The notes: generated by a model from the letters alone, not told the origin. DNA of 64,000 nucleotides from an uncultured Vicinamibacterales bacterium (GCA_958295905.1 OY282382.1:2690001-2754000), one strand, 5' to 3'. Shown: positions 25,800-35,535, numbered from the stretch's first letter. Translations and numbers: made by a program.

Positions 25800-26285
25800 C
25801 TATTCTTCCACAAAAGCGGCGTCCCCTTCGGTCCGCGCGAGCAGGGCGGCGGTCACCTCGTCGCCCGGAAACCCCTGGCGGAGCAGGGCCCGATGCAGCC
25901 GCCGGAACTCGGCCCGCGTGCGGATGGGACCTTCCACCCGTTTGGCGATCGCGCGTTCGAGCACCGCGCCTTCGTCGACCTCGTCGAAGACCGCGGCCAG
26001 AGCCCGGCTGGCGACCGGTGGATCGATGCCGAGCGCGTGCAGTTCCCGGCGCGCGCGGTGTCTGCCGCGGAGCTTGACCTCGACCGCCCGGCGTGCATGG
26101 TCGACGGCGACCCGCGTGTCGTCGAGGAGCCCGGCGGCGGTCAGCCGGGTGATGGCGCGTTCGATTTCGTCGGCGGGAAGCTCGCGTCGAAGCAGACGCC
26201 CGCGGAGCCGGGCCGTCGAGAGGTCGCGGCCGGCGAGGATCCGCAGGGCAACGTCATGGCTGCTGTCGCGCCGACCCGGGGCCAC
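25800..26285 (-). CDS. recX: Regulatory protein RecX
   Basis: 161 aa, GTG start at 26285. Three-helix repeats of the RecX family: ALRILAGRDLSTARLRGRLLRRELPADEIERAITRLTAAGLLDDTRVA, then ARRAVEVKLRGRHRARRELHALGI and a third C-terminal repeat. RecX caps RecA filaments. No recA lies in the window, and the usual recA-recX pair is broken, but recX-alaS adjacency is kept. Confidence 0.9.
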   Translation of the reverse strand: MAPGRRDSSHDVALRILAGRDLSTARLRGRLLRRELPADEIERAITRLTAAGLLDDTRVAVDHARRAVEVKLRGRHRARRELHALGIDPPVASRALAAVFDEVDEGAVLERAIAKRVEGPIRTRAEFRRLHRALLRQGFPGDEVTAALLARTEGDAAFVEE

Positions 26286-26387
26286 TGGTGTCGCTCCGCC
26301 TCACGAGCCTCCGGCACCCCGGCCCGCGCCCGGCCGCAGGCAGCCCGCGGCCGGGCGCGGAGCGTCCGGGACGGCGCATGCCCGCGG

Positions 26388-27344
26388 TCAGGAAGTGCCC
26401 ACGGCGGCGACCGCTTCGGCTACCGAGTACACCGGGGTCAGCCAGTCGTGGGTATCGGTGACGCGGCCGTTGACGATGTCGAAGAACCGGCGCTGAATGG
26501 CCGTGGTGACCGGGCCGCGGGCGCCGTCCCCGATCGTGATCTTGTCGATGCTCCGGATCGGCGAGATCTCCGCGGCGGTGCCGGTGAAGAAGACCTCGTC
26601 GGCGACGTACAGCATTTCGCGCGGCACGGGCTGCTCGACGACCGGCGTCCCGAGGTCGCGGGCGAGCGTGATGACCACGTCCCGCGTGATGCCCGGGAGC
26701 ACCGACCCCCCCATCGGCGGCGTGAAGATGACGCCGTCGCGAATCACGAAGATGTTCTGGCCGCTGCCCTCGCTGACCAAGCCGGATGGATCGAGGGCGA
26801 TCGCCTCGTCATAGCCGTTCAGCGTGGCTTCCATCTTGATCAGTTGCGAGTTGGCGTAGTTGGCGGTGGACTTGGCCATCGCCGGGAACGTGTTCGGGGC
26901 CGGCCGCGACCACGAGCTGACCTGGACGTCCACCCCTTTCTCCAGGGCGTCCTCTCCCAGATAGGCTCCCCACTCCCAGACGAGAATGGCCGCCTCGACG
27001 GGGCACGTGAACGGATTGACGCCCAGGCTGTGGTAGCCCCGGTAGAGCAGCGGGCGGATGTAGCACGCGGCGTAGCCGTTCACCCGGATTGTCTCGAGCA
27101 CCGCCTCGCGGAAGTCGGACCGGTCCATCTCCGGCGTCATCCGGTACACCTTCGCCGAGTCGTAGAAGCGGCGCAGGTGGGCGTCGAGCCGGAAGATGAC
27201 CGATCCCCCCGGCGTGTCGTAGCTCCGGATGCCTTCGAACACGCCGCTTCCGTAGTGGACGACGTGAGAGCCGACATGGATCTTCGCGTCCGCCCAATCC
27301 ACGAAACCGCCGTTCATCCAGATCCTGCCGCTGCCAAAGCTCAT
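26388..27344 (-). CDS. ilvE: Branched-chain amino acid aminotransferase
   Basis: 318 aa PLP class IV aminotransferase making Leu, Ile and Val from their keto acids. Seen: RIWMNGGFVDWADAKIHVGSHVVHYGSGVFEGIRSY, the substrate-site GYHSLGVNPF, the PLP lysine in AKSTANYANSQL, DPSGLVSEGSGQNIFVIRDG and LPGITRDVVITLARDLG. ATG27344 gives the usual N-terminus; ATG27374, 10 codons upstream, is an alternative. Alone between recX and the kinase gene. Confidence 0.93.
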   Translation of the reverse strand: MSFGSGRIWMNGGFVDWADAKIHVGSHVVHYGSGVFEGIRSYDTPGGSVIFRLDAHLRRFYDSAKVYRMTPEMDRSDFREAVLETIRVNGYAACYIRPLLYRGYHSLGVNPFTCPVEAAILVWEWGAYLGEDALEKGVDVQVSSWSRPAPNTFPAMAKSTANYANSQLIKMEATLNGYDEAIALDPSGLVSEGSGQNIFVIRDGVIFTPPMGGSVLPGITRDVVITLARDLGTPVVEQPVPREMLYVADEVFFTGTAAEISPIRSIDKITIGDGARGPVTTAIQRRFFDIVNGRVTDTHDWLTPVYSVAEAVAAVGTS

Positions 27345-27499
27345 TGCGAAAGCCCGCCCATACGGTTGCCGCATCAGATACTTGCGCTTATCTTTCAGTG
27401 TAGTGTTCGGGTCCACCGGGGCGCAACAACAATTACCGCTCCCGGCGGCTGGAATCCCGCGTTCCCCGGGACGTCGGGCATCGCCGGCGCATCCCGATA

Positions 27500-28468
27500 C
27501 TACTGGCGTTCGCGGCAGAAGGGACAGCGACTGGCGCGGGCGGGCAGCGGCTTGTTGCAGTACCAGCAAAAGGCGGCCGGCGTCGCGCGGGGGTGGCGCG
27601 GCGTGCGGCCGGCCCGCGGGGCGGCCACGGGGCCCTTCGGTTGGGAGGGGCGGGCCGGCGGGTCGCGTCGCGTGGTTCGGATGTTGTCGAGGTCTCCGAG
27701 GAGCTCGGTGGTGTTCTGATACCGGTCCGCGAGTTGCGGTGCCAGGGCCTTCATCACCACGTCGTCCAGCTCCGGGGGGATGGTGCTGTTCACCAGCCCC
27801 GGCGGCTGCACCAGCTCGCCGCTGCTCAGGCGGTGGAGATCGTGCGGCCCCGGCGGTTCGTAGGGGAGCTCGCCGGTCAGCATCTGATACATGGTGATGC
27901 CGAACGAGTACAGGTCCGATGCGAAGACCGCCTCGCCCTGAAACTGCTCCGGCGCCATGTACGGCGGGCTGCCGATGACGGTGGTGCCGCGGGCCGCGAG
28001 CTCCAGAAAGCGCGACGTGCCGAAATCGGCCACCTTCAGGGTTCCCGACTCGGCGACGAGAACGTTGGACGGCCGCAGATCGCGGTGGATGATTCCCTGC
28101 CCGTGGGCGCACTCCATCGCCCTGCCGATCTGGGTCGAATAGTCGATGGCGCGATCGATGTCGAGCGCGCCGTTGGCGCCGATGACCGCTTCCAGCGTGT
28201 CGCCGCGCACGTACTCCATCACGATGAAGAAGATGTCGTCCTGCTTCTCCGCGGTGGAGATGGCGACGATGTTCGGGTGGTCGAGCGTCGCCAGGAGGCG
28301 CGGCTCCCGGAGCAGCTCGGAGAAGTTGAGGTTCTGGCGGTGGGGGACCTTCAGGGCGACCTTCTTGTTGATCCAGGTGTCTTCGGCGAGATACACCGTG
28401 CCGAATCCACCGCTGCCGATCGTGGAGAGGACCCTGTACTTCCCGAGCAGGCGATCGGAGAACAGCAT
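27500..28468 (-). CDS. Serine/threonine protein kinase with C-terminal zinc ribbon, no membrane segment
   Basis: 322 aa. Full kinase core: glycine loop IGSGGFGTVYLAE, VALKVP lysine, catalytic HRDLRPSNVLV, DFGTSRF, activation/P+1 GSPPYMAPEQFQGEAVFASDLYSFG. Followed by a Pro/Arg-rich linker (about 255-295) and a C-terminal four-Cys motif (CWYCNKPLPARASRCPFC), a rubredoxin-like knuckle. Unlike most bacterial Hanks kinases, it has no transmembrane helix or extracellular sensor, so it is probably cytosolic and the ribbon may sense metal or bind a partner. Divergent from rsmE (86 nt apart). Confidence 0.92.
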   Translation of the reverse strand: MLFSDRLLGKYRVLSTIGSGGFGTVYLAEDTWINKKVALKVPHRQNLNFSELLREPRLLATLDHPNIVAISTAEKQDDIFFIVMEYVRGDTLEAVIGANGALDIDRAIDYSTQIGRAMECAHGQGIIHRDLRPSNVLVAESGTLKVADFGTSRFLELAARGTTVIGSPPYMAPEQFQGEAVFASDLYSFGITMYQMLTGELPYEPPGPHDLHRLSSGELVQPPGLVNSTIPPELDDVVMKALAPQLADRYQNTTELLGDLDNIRTTRRDPPARPSQPKGPVAAPRAGRTPRHPRATPAAFCWYCNKPLPARASRCPFCRERQ

Positions 28469-28554
28469 GAAGGGCGGAAGTATAGCAGTCGCCGGGGCGG
28501 GCCGGCGGCGCGGGAGGCCCCGGGAGGGACGGCTCCGGGTCCTATAATCGGGCG

Positions 28555-29283
28555 GTGCCGCCCCGGTTCTTCGCGCCCGCCCTGACCGGCCTCGACGCTC
28601 CGGTCCGGTTGCCGGAGGGCGAAGCCGCGCATCTGTCGCGGGTGCTGCGGCTCGCCGCCGGTGACACCGTCGCGGTGTTCGACGGGCGGGGGGCGGAGTA
28701 TCTCGCCCGGGTGGAGCGGGTCGGGCGTGACCGCGCCGTCGTGCGCCCCTACGAGCGGGTGGCGTCCGTCTGCGAGCCGGCGGTGGCGCTGACGGTGGCT
28801 CCGGCGCTGCTGAAGGGCCGCAAGTTCGACGACGTGGTGCGGGACGCCACGATGGTCGGCGCGGCGGCGGTACAGCCCCTCACGACGGCCCGGACCCTGT
28901 CTCCGCCGCGGGACCCCGGACGGTGGTCGCGCATCGCGGTGGCTTCCGCCAAGCAGTGCCGCCGGGCGATTGTCCCCGAGGTCAGGTCTCCCTGTTCTCT
29001 CGAAGGGCTCTTCGACCGGGACCGCTCGGCGGTGCGGCTGCTGCTGGCCGAGCTGGGCGCGGCCGATGACCGCGCGGCGGGCTTCGGGGCGCTGGCGCAG
29101 GAGCCCCGGCCGGCCTCGGCGACGCTGGCCGTCGGGCCGGAGGGAGGCTGGAGCGCGGACGAGGTGCAGGCCGCGGCCGCCGCCGGGTTCCGTATCGTCA
29201 CGTTCGGCCGCCTGACCTTCCGCGCCGACGCCGTGGTCGCGTGCGTGGCCGCGATACTGCTCTACATCTGGGGCGACCTGTAG
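28555..29283 (+). CDS. rsmE: 16S rRNA (uracil1498-N3)-methyltransferase
   Basis: 242 aa SPOUT-class enzyme from GTG28555. N-terminal PUA-like part (RFFAPALTGLDAPVRLPEGEAAHLSRVLRL) and C-terminal knot with KGRKFDDVVRDATMVGAAAVQPL, SAKQCRRAIVPEV, AVGPEGGWSADEVQAA and the SAM loop FGRLTFRADAVVA. Length normal. In many genomes rsmE follows prmA; here they converge, separated by a small membrane gene. Confidence 0.93.
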   Translation: MPPRFFAPALTGLDAPVRLPEGEAAHLSRVLRLAAGDTVAVFDGRGAEYLARVERVGRDRAVVRPYERVASVCEPAVALTVAPALLKGRKFDDVVRDATMVGAAAVQPLTTARTLSPPRDPGRWSRIAVASAKQCRRAIVPEVRSPCSLEGLFDRDRSAVRLLLAELGAADDRAAGFGALAQEPRPASATLAVGPEGGWSADEVQAAAAAGFRIVTFGRLTFRADAVVACVAAILLYIWGDL

Positions 29284-29348
29284 GCGCCCGCTGCGAACCG
29301 CGACACGGCCACTCTCGGGACGCCCGTGCCAATAGGATCGTATTCATC

Positions 29349-29531
29349 ATGACACTTGCCGTCAGCCCGGACGCCAAGTGGATTCTCGGAGGGCTCGCCG
29401 CCGGCTTTGTCCTGCTCGGTACGATGATTGTCGGCGCGTTCCTGTTGCTGGACAACCGGATCGACGCCGTCGCGGTTGACGTGGCCGCCATCCGATCGAC
29501 ACTTGACGCGCACGTGGCACACGGCGGGTAG
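29349..29531 (+). CDS. Small single-pass membrane protein, 60 aa
   Basis: MTLAVSPDAKWILGG... with one strong transmembrane helix (about residues 12-34, ILGGLAAGFVLLGTMIVGAFLLL) and a short helical tail (DNRIDAVAVDVAAIRSTLDAHVAH) that may form a coiled coil. No obvious ribosome site apart from a weak AGGA 15 nt upstream. Layout is like holin- or DUF-type accessory peptides, but I cannot name it. Confidence 0.45.
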   Translation: MTLAVSPDAKWILGGLAAGFVLLGTMIVGAFLLLDNRIDAVAVDVAAIRSTLDAHVAHGG

Positions 29532-29652
29532 CGCCGAGCCCGCCTCCAGCGGGGTTTCCTGCCCGGACGACGGCCTTCCTGTCGAGCCCGCGGTCTCCCC
29601 ATGGCCCGAGCCGCCGCGGCCGTCGGCGCCTTCCCGGCCGGATACCGCCGGT

Positions 29653-30576
29653 TCATCCGCGGGACGGGACACGAAACGTCATCCCCACCCATTCGTCCTC
29701 GGCCGCCCGCCACGCCATCCGGGCATGCCCGCGGTAGGCGCCGGCGACGGCCGCTTCCTCGTCCCCGAGGATGCCGGACACGATGACGGGGCCGCCGGGC
29801 TCGGCGAGGGCCGCGACGACGGGGGCGAGGCGGATCAGGGCGGCGCCGGTCAGATTGGCGACCACGACCGACGCGCCCGCGGGCACCAGGTCCGCGATGT
29901 TCTGCCGGCGCAGCTCGACCTCGGCCGCAACGCCGTTGGCGGCGCCGGCCTCCCGGGCCGAGGCGAGGGCGTCGGGGTCGCGGTCGATGCCGGTGGCGCG
30001 GCTCGCCCCCAGCTTGACGGCGGCGATGGCCAGGATTCCCGAGCCGGTCCCCAGGTCGAGCACGTGGCGCCCGCGGAGGTCCAACTGCTGCAGTCCCAGC
30101 AGGGCGAGCCGCGTGCTCGCGTGGTGGCCGCTGCCGAAGCCGAGCGCCGGCCGGATCGTCACGACGACGTCGGCGGGGTCCGGCGCCGCGGGCGCGCACC
30201 AGGGAGGAGCGACGATGACCCGTCCGACCCGGATCGCCTCCAGGTCGGCCTGGGAGCGGGCGGCCCAGTTCTCGTCGGAGACCCGGATCGCCCGGGCGCG
30301 CACGCGGACGCCGTGGGCGGACACCACCGCCGCCAGGGCGCGGTCGCGGTCGGACGCCGATGGGAAGAACACCCGGATGTGATTCGGGGCGGGCTCGTCC
30401 AGGGCGCGTGGCTGATGGTCGTCGACCGCGACCGCAATCGCCTCCAGCCACGACAGGTCGCCGGGGTGGCCGGCGGGAACCTGGACGTCGATCGCGGGAT
30501 GGAGGTTTCCCCGGAAATCGCCGCCTTGCGGCTCCGCTCCCCGCCCCCCCGGACCCGCGCGTCTGCTCCGTTCCAC
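29653..30576 (-). CDS. prmA: Ribosomal protein L11 methyltransferase
   Basis: 307 aa from GTG30576, 11 nt after the dnaJ stop. The N-terminal L11-recognition part is followed by SAM motif I in LDLRGRHVLDLGTGSGILAIAAVKLGAS, then TGIDRDPDALASAREAGAANGV, and a catalytic VVVANLTGAALI loop. Upstream of the fold GFGSGHHASTRLALL matches the PrmA GFGTGxHxTT motif with a serine replacing threonine. It is the end of the hrcA-grpE-dnaJ operon, a common Gram-positive/Acidobacteria order. The start is uncertain. Confidence 0.85.
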   Translation of the reverse strand: MERSRRAGPGGRGAEPQGGDFRGNLHPAIDVQVPAGHPGDLSWLEAIAVAVDDHQPRALDEPAPNHIRVFFPSASDRDRALAAVVSAHGVRVRARAIRVSDENWAARSQADLEAIRVGRVIVAPPWCAPAAPDPADVVVTIRPALGFGSGHHASTRLALLGLQQLDLRGRHVLDLGTGSGILAIAAVKLGASRATGIDRDPDALASAREAGAANGVAAEVELRRQNIADLVPAGASVVVANLTGAALIRLAPVVAALAEPGGPVIVSGILGDEEAAVAGAYRGHARMAWRAAEDEWVGMTFRVPSRG

Positions 30577-30587
30577 GGGGCGGACGC

Positions 30588-31724
30588 CTATCCGAAGATG
30601 TCCTTGACGCGTTCGAAGAAGGGCCGGTCCTCGCCCTCGCCGGTCGCCATCGGGTCGAGCTCCCGCTTGGGCATCGTCTCGTCGAGGCGTTCGATCATGT
30701 CCTTCTGCTCGCGGCTCAACCGTCGGGGCACCGCCACCTTGATCCGGACGTAGAGGTCGCCGTGTCCCCGCCCGCCGACGTTGGGCATCCCTTTGCCCCG
30801 CAGGCGGAAGCGGGTGTCGGGCTGCGTGCCCTTGGGGATGTGGATGGCGGCCGAGTCGTCGAGGGTGGGCACGTGGATCTCCCCGCCCAGCGCCAGCGTG
30901 GGATAGGTCACCGGAACCTCGCACAGCAGGTCGTCGCCATCGCGGTGGAAGAACGGATGCCCGCGGACGTGGATGACGACGTACAGATCGCCGGGGGGGG
31001 CTCCCCGGCTCCCGAACTCCCCCTCACCGCTCAGCCGGAGACGCTGGGCGGTGGCGATGCCCGGAGGCACCTTCACCGTCAGCTTGCGCTCGCGGCTGAC
31101 CCGTCCCTGGCCGTGACAGGTCTGGCAGGGTTTCGCGATGACCCGGCCGATGCCGCCGCAGTGATGGCAGGTTCTGGCCACCGTGAAGAACCCCTGCTGC
31201 ATGCGGATCTGGCCGTTGCCGTGGCAGTGGGCGCACCGTTCGGGCGTGCTGCCCGGCGCGGAGCCCGAGCCGCCGCAGGTGTCGCAGGGCTCGTCCCGCG
31301 GGATCTGCAGGGTGGTCTCGGAGCCGTTCGCCGCTTCCTCGAACGAGATCTCCAGGTCGTAGCGCAGGTCGCCGCCGCGCCGGGCGCCGCCGCGCCGGGC
31401 GCCGCCCCCGAACCCGAACAGATCGCCCAGCCCGCCCAGGATGTCGCCGAAGTCGTTGAAGATGGTCGGGTCGACCCCGGCGCCGCCGCCGGACGCGCCG
31501 CTGACTCCGGCGTGGCCGAACCGGTTGTATCGGCTCCGTTTCTCGGGGTCCGCCAGCACCGAATAGGCTTCGGCGGCCTCCTTGAACCGTTCTTCGGCGG
31601 TCTTGTCCCCGGGGTTGCGGTCCGGATGATACTTGAGCGCCAGCTTGCGGTAGGCGCTCTTGATGTCCCCGTCCTCGGCGGATCGGGGGACGCCGAGAAT
31701 CTCGTAGTAGTCGCGGGTTGTCAC
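30588..31724 (-). CDS. dnaJ: Chaperone DnaJ
   Basis: 378 aa. J domain with HPD (YHPDRNPG, residues about 31-38), Gly-rich linker, then four CxxCxGxG-type zinc motifs ([32 protein letters not shown]) and the beta-rich C-terminal substrate domain. Co-chaperone of DnaK. ATG overlaps the grpE stop by four bases (ATGA at 31721-31724), so translation is coupled. dnaK is not in the window. Confidence 0.97.
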   Translation of the reverse strand: MTTRDYYEILGVPRSAEDGDIKSAYRKLALKYHPDRNPGDKTAEERFKEAAEAYSVLADPEKRSRYNRFGHAGVSGASGGGAGVDPTIFNDFGDILGGLGDLFGFGGGARRGGARRGGDLRYDLEISFEEAANGSETTLQIPRDEPCDTCGGSGSAPGSTPERCAHCHGNGQIRMQQGFFTVARTCHHCGGIGRVIAKPCQTCHGQGRVSRERKLTVKVPPGIATAQRLRLSGEGEFGSRGAPPGDLYVVIHVRGHPFFHRDGDDLLCEVPVTYPTLALGGEIHVPTLDDSAAIHIPKGTQPDTRFRLRGKGMPNVGGRGHGDLYVRIKVAVPRRLSREQKDMIERLDETMPKRELDPMATGEGEDRPFFERVKDIFG

Positions 31725-32347
31725 GCTTTCGCCACCTTGACCATCGACGGCCGGAGCAAACGTTGGCGCAACGTATACCCCCGTCTCAATTCCTCGACCA
31801 CTTCACCGTCGCGGTGGCCGTCGCTCGGCTCGTGCACCACCGCTTGGTGCAAGTTCGGGTCGAAATCGGCGCCGACCGCCTCGATGGGCGCCACGCCGCG
31901 CCTCGCCATGACGTCGAGCAACTGCTTGTGAATGATCTCGACCCCGCGGCGGTAGGCGTCTCCATCGTGCGTATCCGCGGCCAGGGCGCGCTCGAGATCG
32001 TCGATGACCGGCAACAGGTCGCCGAGCAGATCGCCGGCCGCCTGCTCGATCAACTCGCGCCGCTCGCGCTCGGTGCGCTTTCGGTAGTTGTCGAACTCGG
32101 CGGTGAGCCGCAGCAGACGATCGTAGTGCGCGTCGCGCTGGCGGGCGATCTCATCGAGCTCCGCGCCGATCGAGCCGGCGCCGTCGGCGTCGTCCGATGG
32201 CGTCTCATCCGGAGGTGGGGAAGATTCCGGTTCCGGGGCCGCATCGTCCGGCGGCTCCGGCGGCCCGGATGGCTCCGGTTGCCCGGATGGTTCCGGTTGC
32301 GCTGTTTCTGGTTCAGACGGTTCGATCTGGTGTTCGTCGGGCATCAT
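31721..32347 (-). CDS. grpE: Nucleotide exchange factor GrpE
   Basis: 208 aa. Acidic, Pro-rich N-terminal tail (residues about 1-50), long coiled coil ([34 protein letters not shown]), and the C-terminal beta domain ending near [14 protein letters not shown]-type [19 protein letters not shown] and [21 protein letters not shown]. Start overlaps the 3' end of hrcA by 35 bp. Confidence 0.97.
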   Translation of the reverse strand: MMPDEHQIEPSEPETAQPEPSGQPEPSGPPEPPDDAAPEPESSPPPDETPSDDADGAGSIGAELDEIARQRDAHYDRLLRLTAEFDNYRKRTERERRELIEQAAGDLLGDLLPVIDDLERALAADTHDGDAYRRGVEIIHKQLLDVMARRGVAPIEAVGADFDPNLHQAVVHEPSDGHRDGEVVEELRRGYTLRQRLLRPSMVKVAKA

Positions 32348-33431
32348 CTGTGGGCGGGGGGGCGTGGTTCAGGAGGACCCGGCTGACCGCTTGCGAGACG
32401 CTGTCTACCGCGGCGATTGCACGCGAATAGCGCATCCTGCGGGGGCCGATCACTCCTACGGTTCCGGTCTGCTGACCGTCGAAATAGGCCGAGGCGACCA
32501 GGCTGAAGGCGTGCAGCTCGCTCTTCGCATGCTCGGAGCCGATGACCACCCGCAGTCCGTGCGCGCCGAGGTACTCACCGAGCAGCCGGACGAGCCGGTG
32601 CTTCTCCTGCATCATCGACAGCAGCGCCCGCAGCGTGTCCAACGACACCGGGCCGTCCTCGTCGGACATCTCGTCGAACAGGAACGTCGCGCCGTCGACG
32701 AACACGCTCTCCTGCGGCACCATGTCCTCGAGGGTCGAGCTGGCCAGGCGCAGCCATTGCGACAACAGCTCGTCGTAGAGCACCTGTTCCTGCCGAAGGC
32801 GCTGGATGACCAACGAGCGCACCTCGCCGATGGTGAGGCCCCGGAACTCCCGGTTGAGGTAGTTGGCCCCCTGTTCCAGTTCGCTGGGCTGCACGCGTTC
32901 GCCGATGTCCACGATCTTGTGGCAGACGAGCTCGGCCTGGGCGGTGACCATGACGAGAATGCGCGTGCCTTCCAGCGGCACGAACTCGATGTGTTCGAAC
33001 CCGGCGGTCTCGCTGGTGGGCGCGAGCACGAAACCGAGGTGATGCGAGATGCGGGACAGCTCGTGCGAGACGTTCGACAGCACGCCGTTGACGGAGCCCG
33101 CCTGCCGCAGCCGGGCTTCGACCGCCGGGGTGGAACGGGACGCGCGCCGGTGCTCGAGCAGAAAGTCGACGTAGCAGCGGTAGCCGACGTCGGTGGGAAT
33201 TCGTCCCGCCGACGTGTGCGGCTGCGAGACGTAACCGGCGTCCTCGAGGGTGGCCAGGATGTTGCGCACCGTCGCCGCGGACAATCCGAATCCGCCCTGC
33301 TCGACGAGACGCCGCGACGAGACCGGCGAGCCGCGTTCGATGTACTCCTGGATCAGCGCCGCAAGCACCCGGCGCGTCCGCTCGGGAAGATTCGAGCCGG
33401 CGAAATCAGGGGAGACCGACTGCCGAGGCAT
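32313..33431 (-). CDS. hrcA: Heat-inducible transcription repressor HrcA
   Basis: 372 aa. Winged helix at about residues 14-85 (LPERTRRVLAALIQEYIERGSPVSSRRLVEQGGFGLSAATVRNILATLEDAGYVSQPHTSAGRIPTDVGYRCYVD), then the GAF-like dimerisation domain (LSNVSHELSRISHHLGFVLAPT; IGPRRMRYSRAIAAVDSVSQAVS). It normally binds CIRCE (TTAGCACTC-N9-GAGTGCTAA) ahead of heat-shock operons. I find no CIRCE upstream of this operon or the Hsp20 gene, so the operator has diverged or the site is elsewhere. ATG33431 chosen; the frame opens earlier at 33494. Confidence 0.95.
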   Translation of the reverse strand: MPRQSVSPDFAGSNLPERTRRVLAALIQEYIERGSPVSSRRLVEQGGFGLSAATVRNILATLEDAGYVSQPHTSAGRIPTDVGYRCYVDFLLEHRRASRSTPAVEARLRQAGSVNGVLSNVSHELSRISHHLGFVLAPTSETAGFEHIEFVPLEGTRILVMVTAQAELVCHKIVDIGERVQPSELEQGANYLNREFRGLTIGEVRSLVIQRLRQEQVLYDELLSQWLRLASSTLEDMVPQESVFVDGATFLFDEMSDEDGPVSLDTLRALLSMMQEKHRLVRLLGEYLGAHGLRVVIGSEHAKSELHAFSLVASAYFDGQQTGTVGVIGPRRMRYSRAIAAVDSVSQAVSRVLLNHAPPPTDDARRTPDRTV

Positions 33432-33563
33432 CAGGATGACAGTATAGCTTGGTTTCCGAGGAGCCCGCGGCAAGGAGCCCCGCGGCTCCGCCACGAGCTG
33501 CCAGGCGCTTGCGCCGCAAGAGGTCCGCGCCGGCGAAACACCCGACCCGACCGCAAGGTCGCG

Positions 33564-34433
33564 CTAACTGCCGACCGCGACCTCGGGCCGGCGCCGGGGG
33601 GTCCAGCTCATCGACTTGGCGTCGCGGGTGCCGGCCTGCCCGGCGGCCGGGTCGATCCGGCGGTACTTTACGGCGATCAGCTCGGCGAGGATGGACACCG
33701 CGATCTCCTGCGGCGTCACCGCACCCAGGTCCAGGCCGACGGGGGAATGCACCCGGCGCACCTGTTCCGGCGGCACGCCTTCGCCCTCCAGCACCTCCGC
33801 GAGGCGGGCGACCTTGGCGCGGCTGCCGATGAGCCCGAGATAGCGGATGGGCTTCGGCGCCAGGGCCCGGAGGGCGTCGAGGTCGTGCCGGTGCCCCCGG
33901 GTCAGGATGACCGCGAAGGCATGCGCCGGGAGCGCGGCCCGATCGAGCCATTCGGGAATGGCGTCGACCACGATCTCGACGGCGTGCGGAAACCGTTCGG
34001 CGTTGGCGAACTTCTCGCGGTCGTCGATGACGTGCAGCTTGAAGCCGACCTCGTGGGCGGCCCGGGCCAGATGATACGAGACGTGCCCCGCGCCCACGAG
34101 GTAGAGCTCCGGCGCCGGCTCGAGCGGCTCGATGTACACCTCCATCTGCCCGCCGCAGATCAACCCGGACTCCTCCGCGATGTCGTCCGCCAGCTCGTAC
34201 TTGGCGATGACCGGCTGCCGGGTCTCGATGGCGGTCCGCGCCTTCCAGAACGCTTCGTTCTCGTAGCAGCCCCCGCCGATCGTGCCCACCGTGCGCCCGT
34301 CGGGGAACACCAGCATCTTCGCGCCGACCCGCTGGGGAGTGGAGCCCTGCGCCCGGATAATCGTGACGAGCGCGGCCGGTTCCCCGCGCTGCAGCGCCTC
34401 GGCGACCGCCTCGAACACGTCTTCGTTTCTCAT
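33564..34433 (-). CDS. XdhC/CoxI family protein
   Basis: 289 aa. N-terminal XdhC domain (EAVAEALQRGEPAALVTIIRAQGSTPQRVGAKMLV and GTIGGGCYE) and C-terminal Rossmann domain (ELYLVGAGHVSYHLARAAHEVGFKLHVIDDRE; RYLGLIGSRAKVARL; GLDLGAVTPQEIAVSILAEL). These proteins help sulfurate or insert molybdenum cofactor in xanthine or CO dehydrogenase-type enzymes. No molybdoenzyme gene is in the window, so the partner must lie elsewhere. Standalone, same strand as the neighbours on both sides. Confidence 0.9.
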   Translation of the reverse strand: MRNEDVFEAVAEALQRGEPAALVTIIRAQGSTPQRVGAKMLVFPDGRTVGTIGGGCYENEAFWKARTAIETRQPVIAKYELADDIAEESGLICGGQMEVYIEPLEPAPELYLVGAGHVSYHLARAAHEVGFKLHVIDDREKFANAERFPHAVEIVVDAIPEWLDRAALPAHAFAVILTRGHRHDLDALRALAPKPIRYLGLIGSRAKVARLAEVLEGEGVPPEQVRRVHSPVGLDLGAVTPQEIAVSILAELIAVKYRRIDPAAGQAGTRDAKSMSWTPRRRPEVAVGS

Positions 34434-34500
34434 GGTGACCTGTGGGTCTTCCGGCCCGGAAGGCGGCGCGCGATCCGAACCGTCGGCGGGCGGACCCCGT

Positions 34501-35535
34501 TCAGATCAGGATCCGAACGTCGTACTGCGTCTTCAACTCGTCGATGAAGGCCGCGGCTCGAGCCTGCTGCTCCTGCTGCAGCAACAGGTCGCCTATCGGA
34601 CCGCGGGCCTCCTCGAACGGCACGACGCGGTCGTCCCGCCGCTCGACCATCTGGATGACGTGAAACCCGAACGGGGTCTCGACGACATCGCTCAGCTCGC
34701 CCGGATCGAGCGCGAACAGGGCGGTCTCGAACGCCGACACCGTCTGGCCCTCGACGACGAGACCGAGATCGCCGCCGTTGGCCGCCGATCCCGGATCGTC
34801 GGAGTGCTCCCGCGCAAGGGCCTCGAAATCGGCGCCTTCCGCCGCGTCGAGACGCAGGCCCCGGGCGCGCTCCCGCGCTTCCGCCTTGTCCGGTTCGGAC
34901 GCGTCCGGACTGACGCCGATCAGGATGTGGCGCGCCCGAACCCCGCCGCGTTCGGTGAACTGCGCGGGGTGCTGGTCGTAGAACGCGCGTACGGACTCGG
35001 GCTCGATCTCGATGCCGGCGAAGACCGCCGATTCCAGGACCCGTTCGACGAGCAGGTCCCGCCGGGTCTCCTCTCTGAGAATATACAGCGATGTATTCCA
35101 ACTGTCGAGCCGGGTCTCGAAGGCCTCCTCGTTCGGGAAGCCGGAGCGAATGGTCTCGATACGGGCGTCGACCGCGGCATCGTCCACGACGATGCTTCGC
35201 CGCTCGGATTCCTGCAGCAGCAGGTGAAACGCCACGAGCCGGTCGAGCACGGCCCGGTAGACGCTGTCCCGAAACTGGGTGGGGAGGGCCTGGCCGGCCT
35301 GGATCTCGGCGCTGCGCACCGCCTGCTCGAGCTCGCCGCGCGTGATCGAGTAGGCATCGACGCTGGCGACGATCTCCGGCAGCGCGGCCGGCACCGGGTC
35401 CACCGCGTGCGGCGCCGGGGCGTCGGGCGGGGGCGCCGGCCCGCCCGGCGCCCCGGGCGGGGCCGCGCCGCAGCCGGCGGCCAGTCCGAGCACGAGCAAC
35501 CACCGCCCCCGGGACGTGGGGGATCGCCGCGTCAT
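34501..35535 (-). CDS. Parvulin-type peptidyl-prolyl isomerase lipoprotein
   Basis: 344 aa, SurA/PrsA-like. Signal with lipobox LGLAAGC (Cys about residue 22), then a SurA-N like helical domain (VDAYSITRGELEQAV; AVLDRLVAFHLLLQESERRSI) and a parvulin domain (VRARHILIGVSP; DFEALAREHSDDPGSAANGGDLGLVVEGQ; FALDPGELSDVVETPFGFHVIQMVERR). It should assist folding of exported outer-membrane proteins. Located upstream of the PBP1 gene on the same strand (102 nt). Confidence 0.92.
   Translation of the reverse strand: MTRRSPTSRGRWLLVLGLAAGCGAAPPGAPGGPAPPPDAPAPHAVDPVPAALPEIVASVDAYSITRGELEQAVRSAEIQAGQALPTQFRDSVYRAVLDRLVAFHLLLQESERRSIVVDDAAVDARIETIRSGFPNEEAFETRLDSWNTSLYILREETRRDLLVERVLESAVFAGIEIEPESVRAFYDQHPAQFTERGGVRARHILIGVSPDASEPDKAEARERARGLRLDAAEGADFEALAREHSDDPGSAANGGDLGLVVEGQTVSAFETALFALDPGELSDVVETPFGFHVIQMVERRDDRVVPFEEARGPIGDLLLQQEQQARAAAFIDELKTQYDVRILI

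Noticed and set aside
32313-33560. CIRCE operator upstream of hrcA
   Set aside because: No TTAGCACTC-N9-GAGTGCTAA or close variant seen; only a short AT segment around the start.
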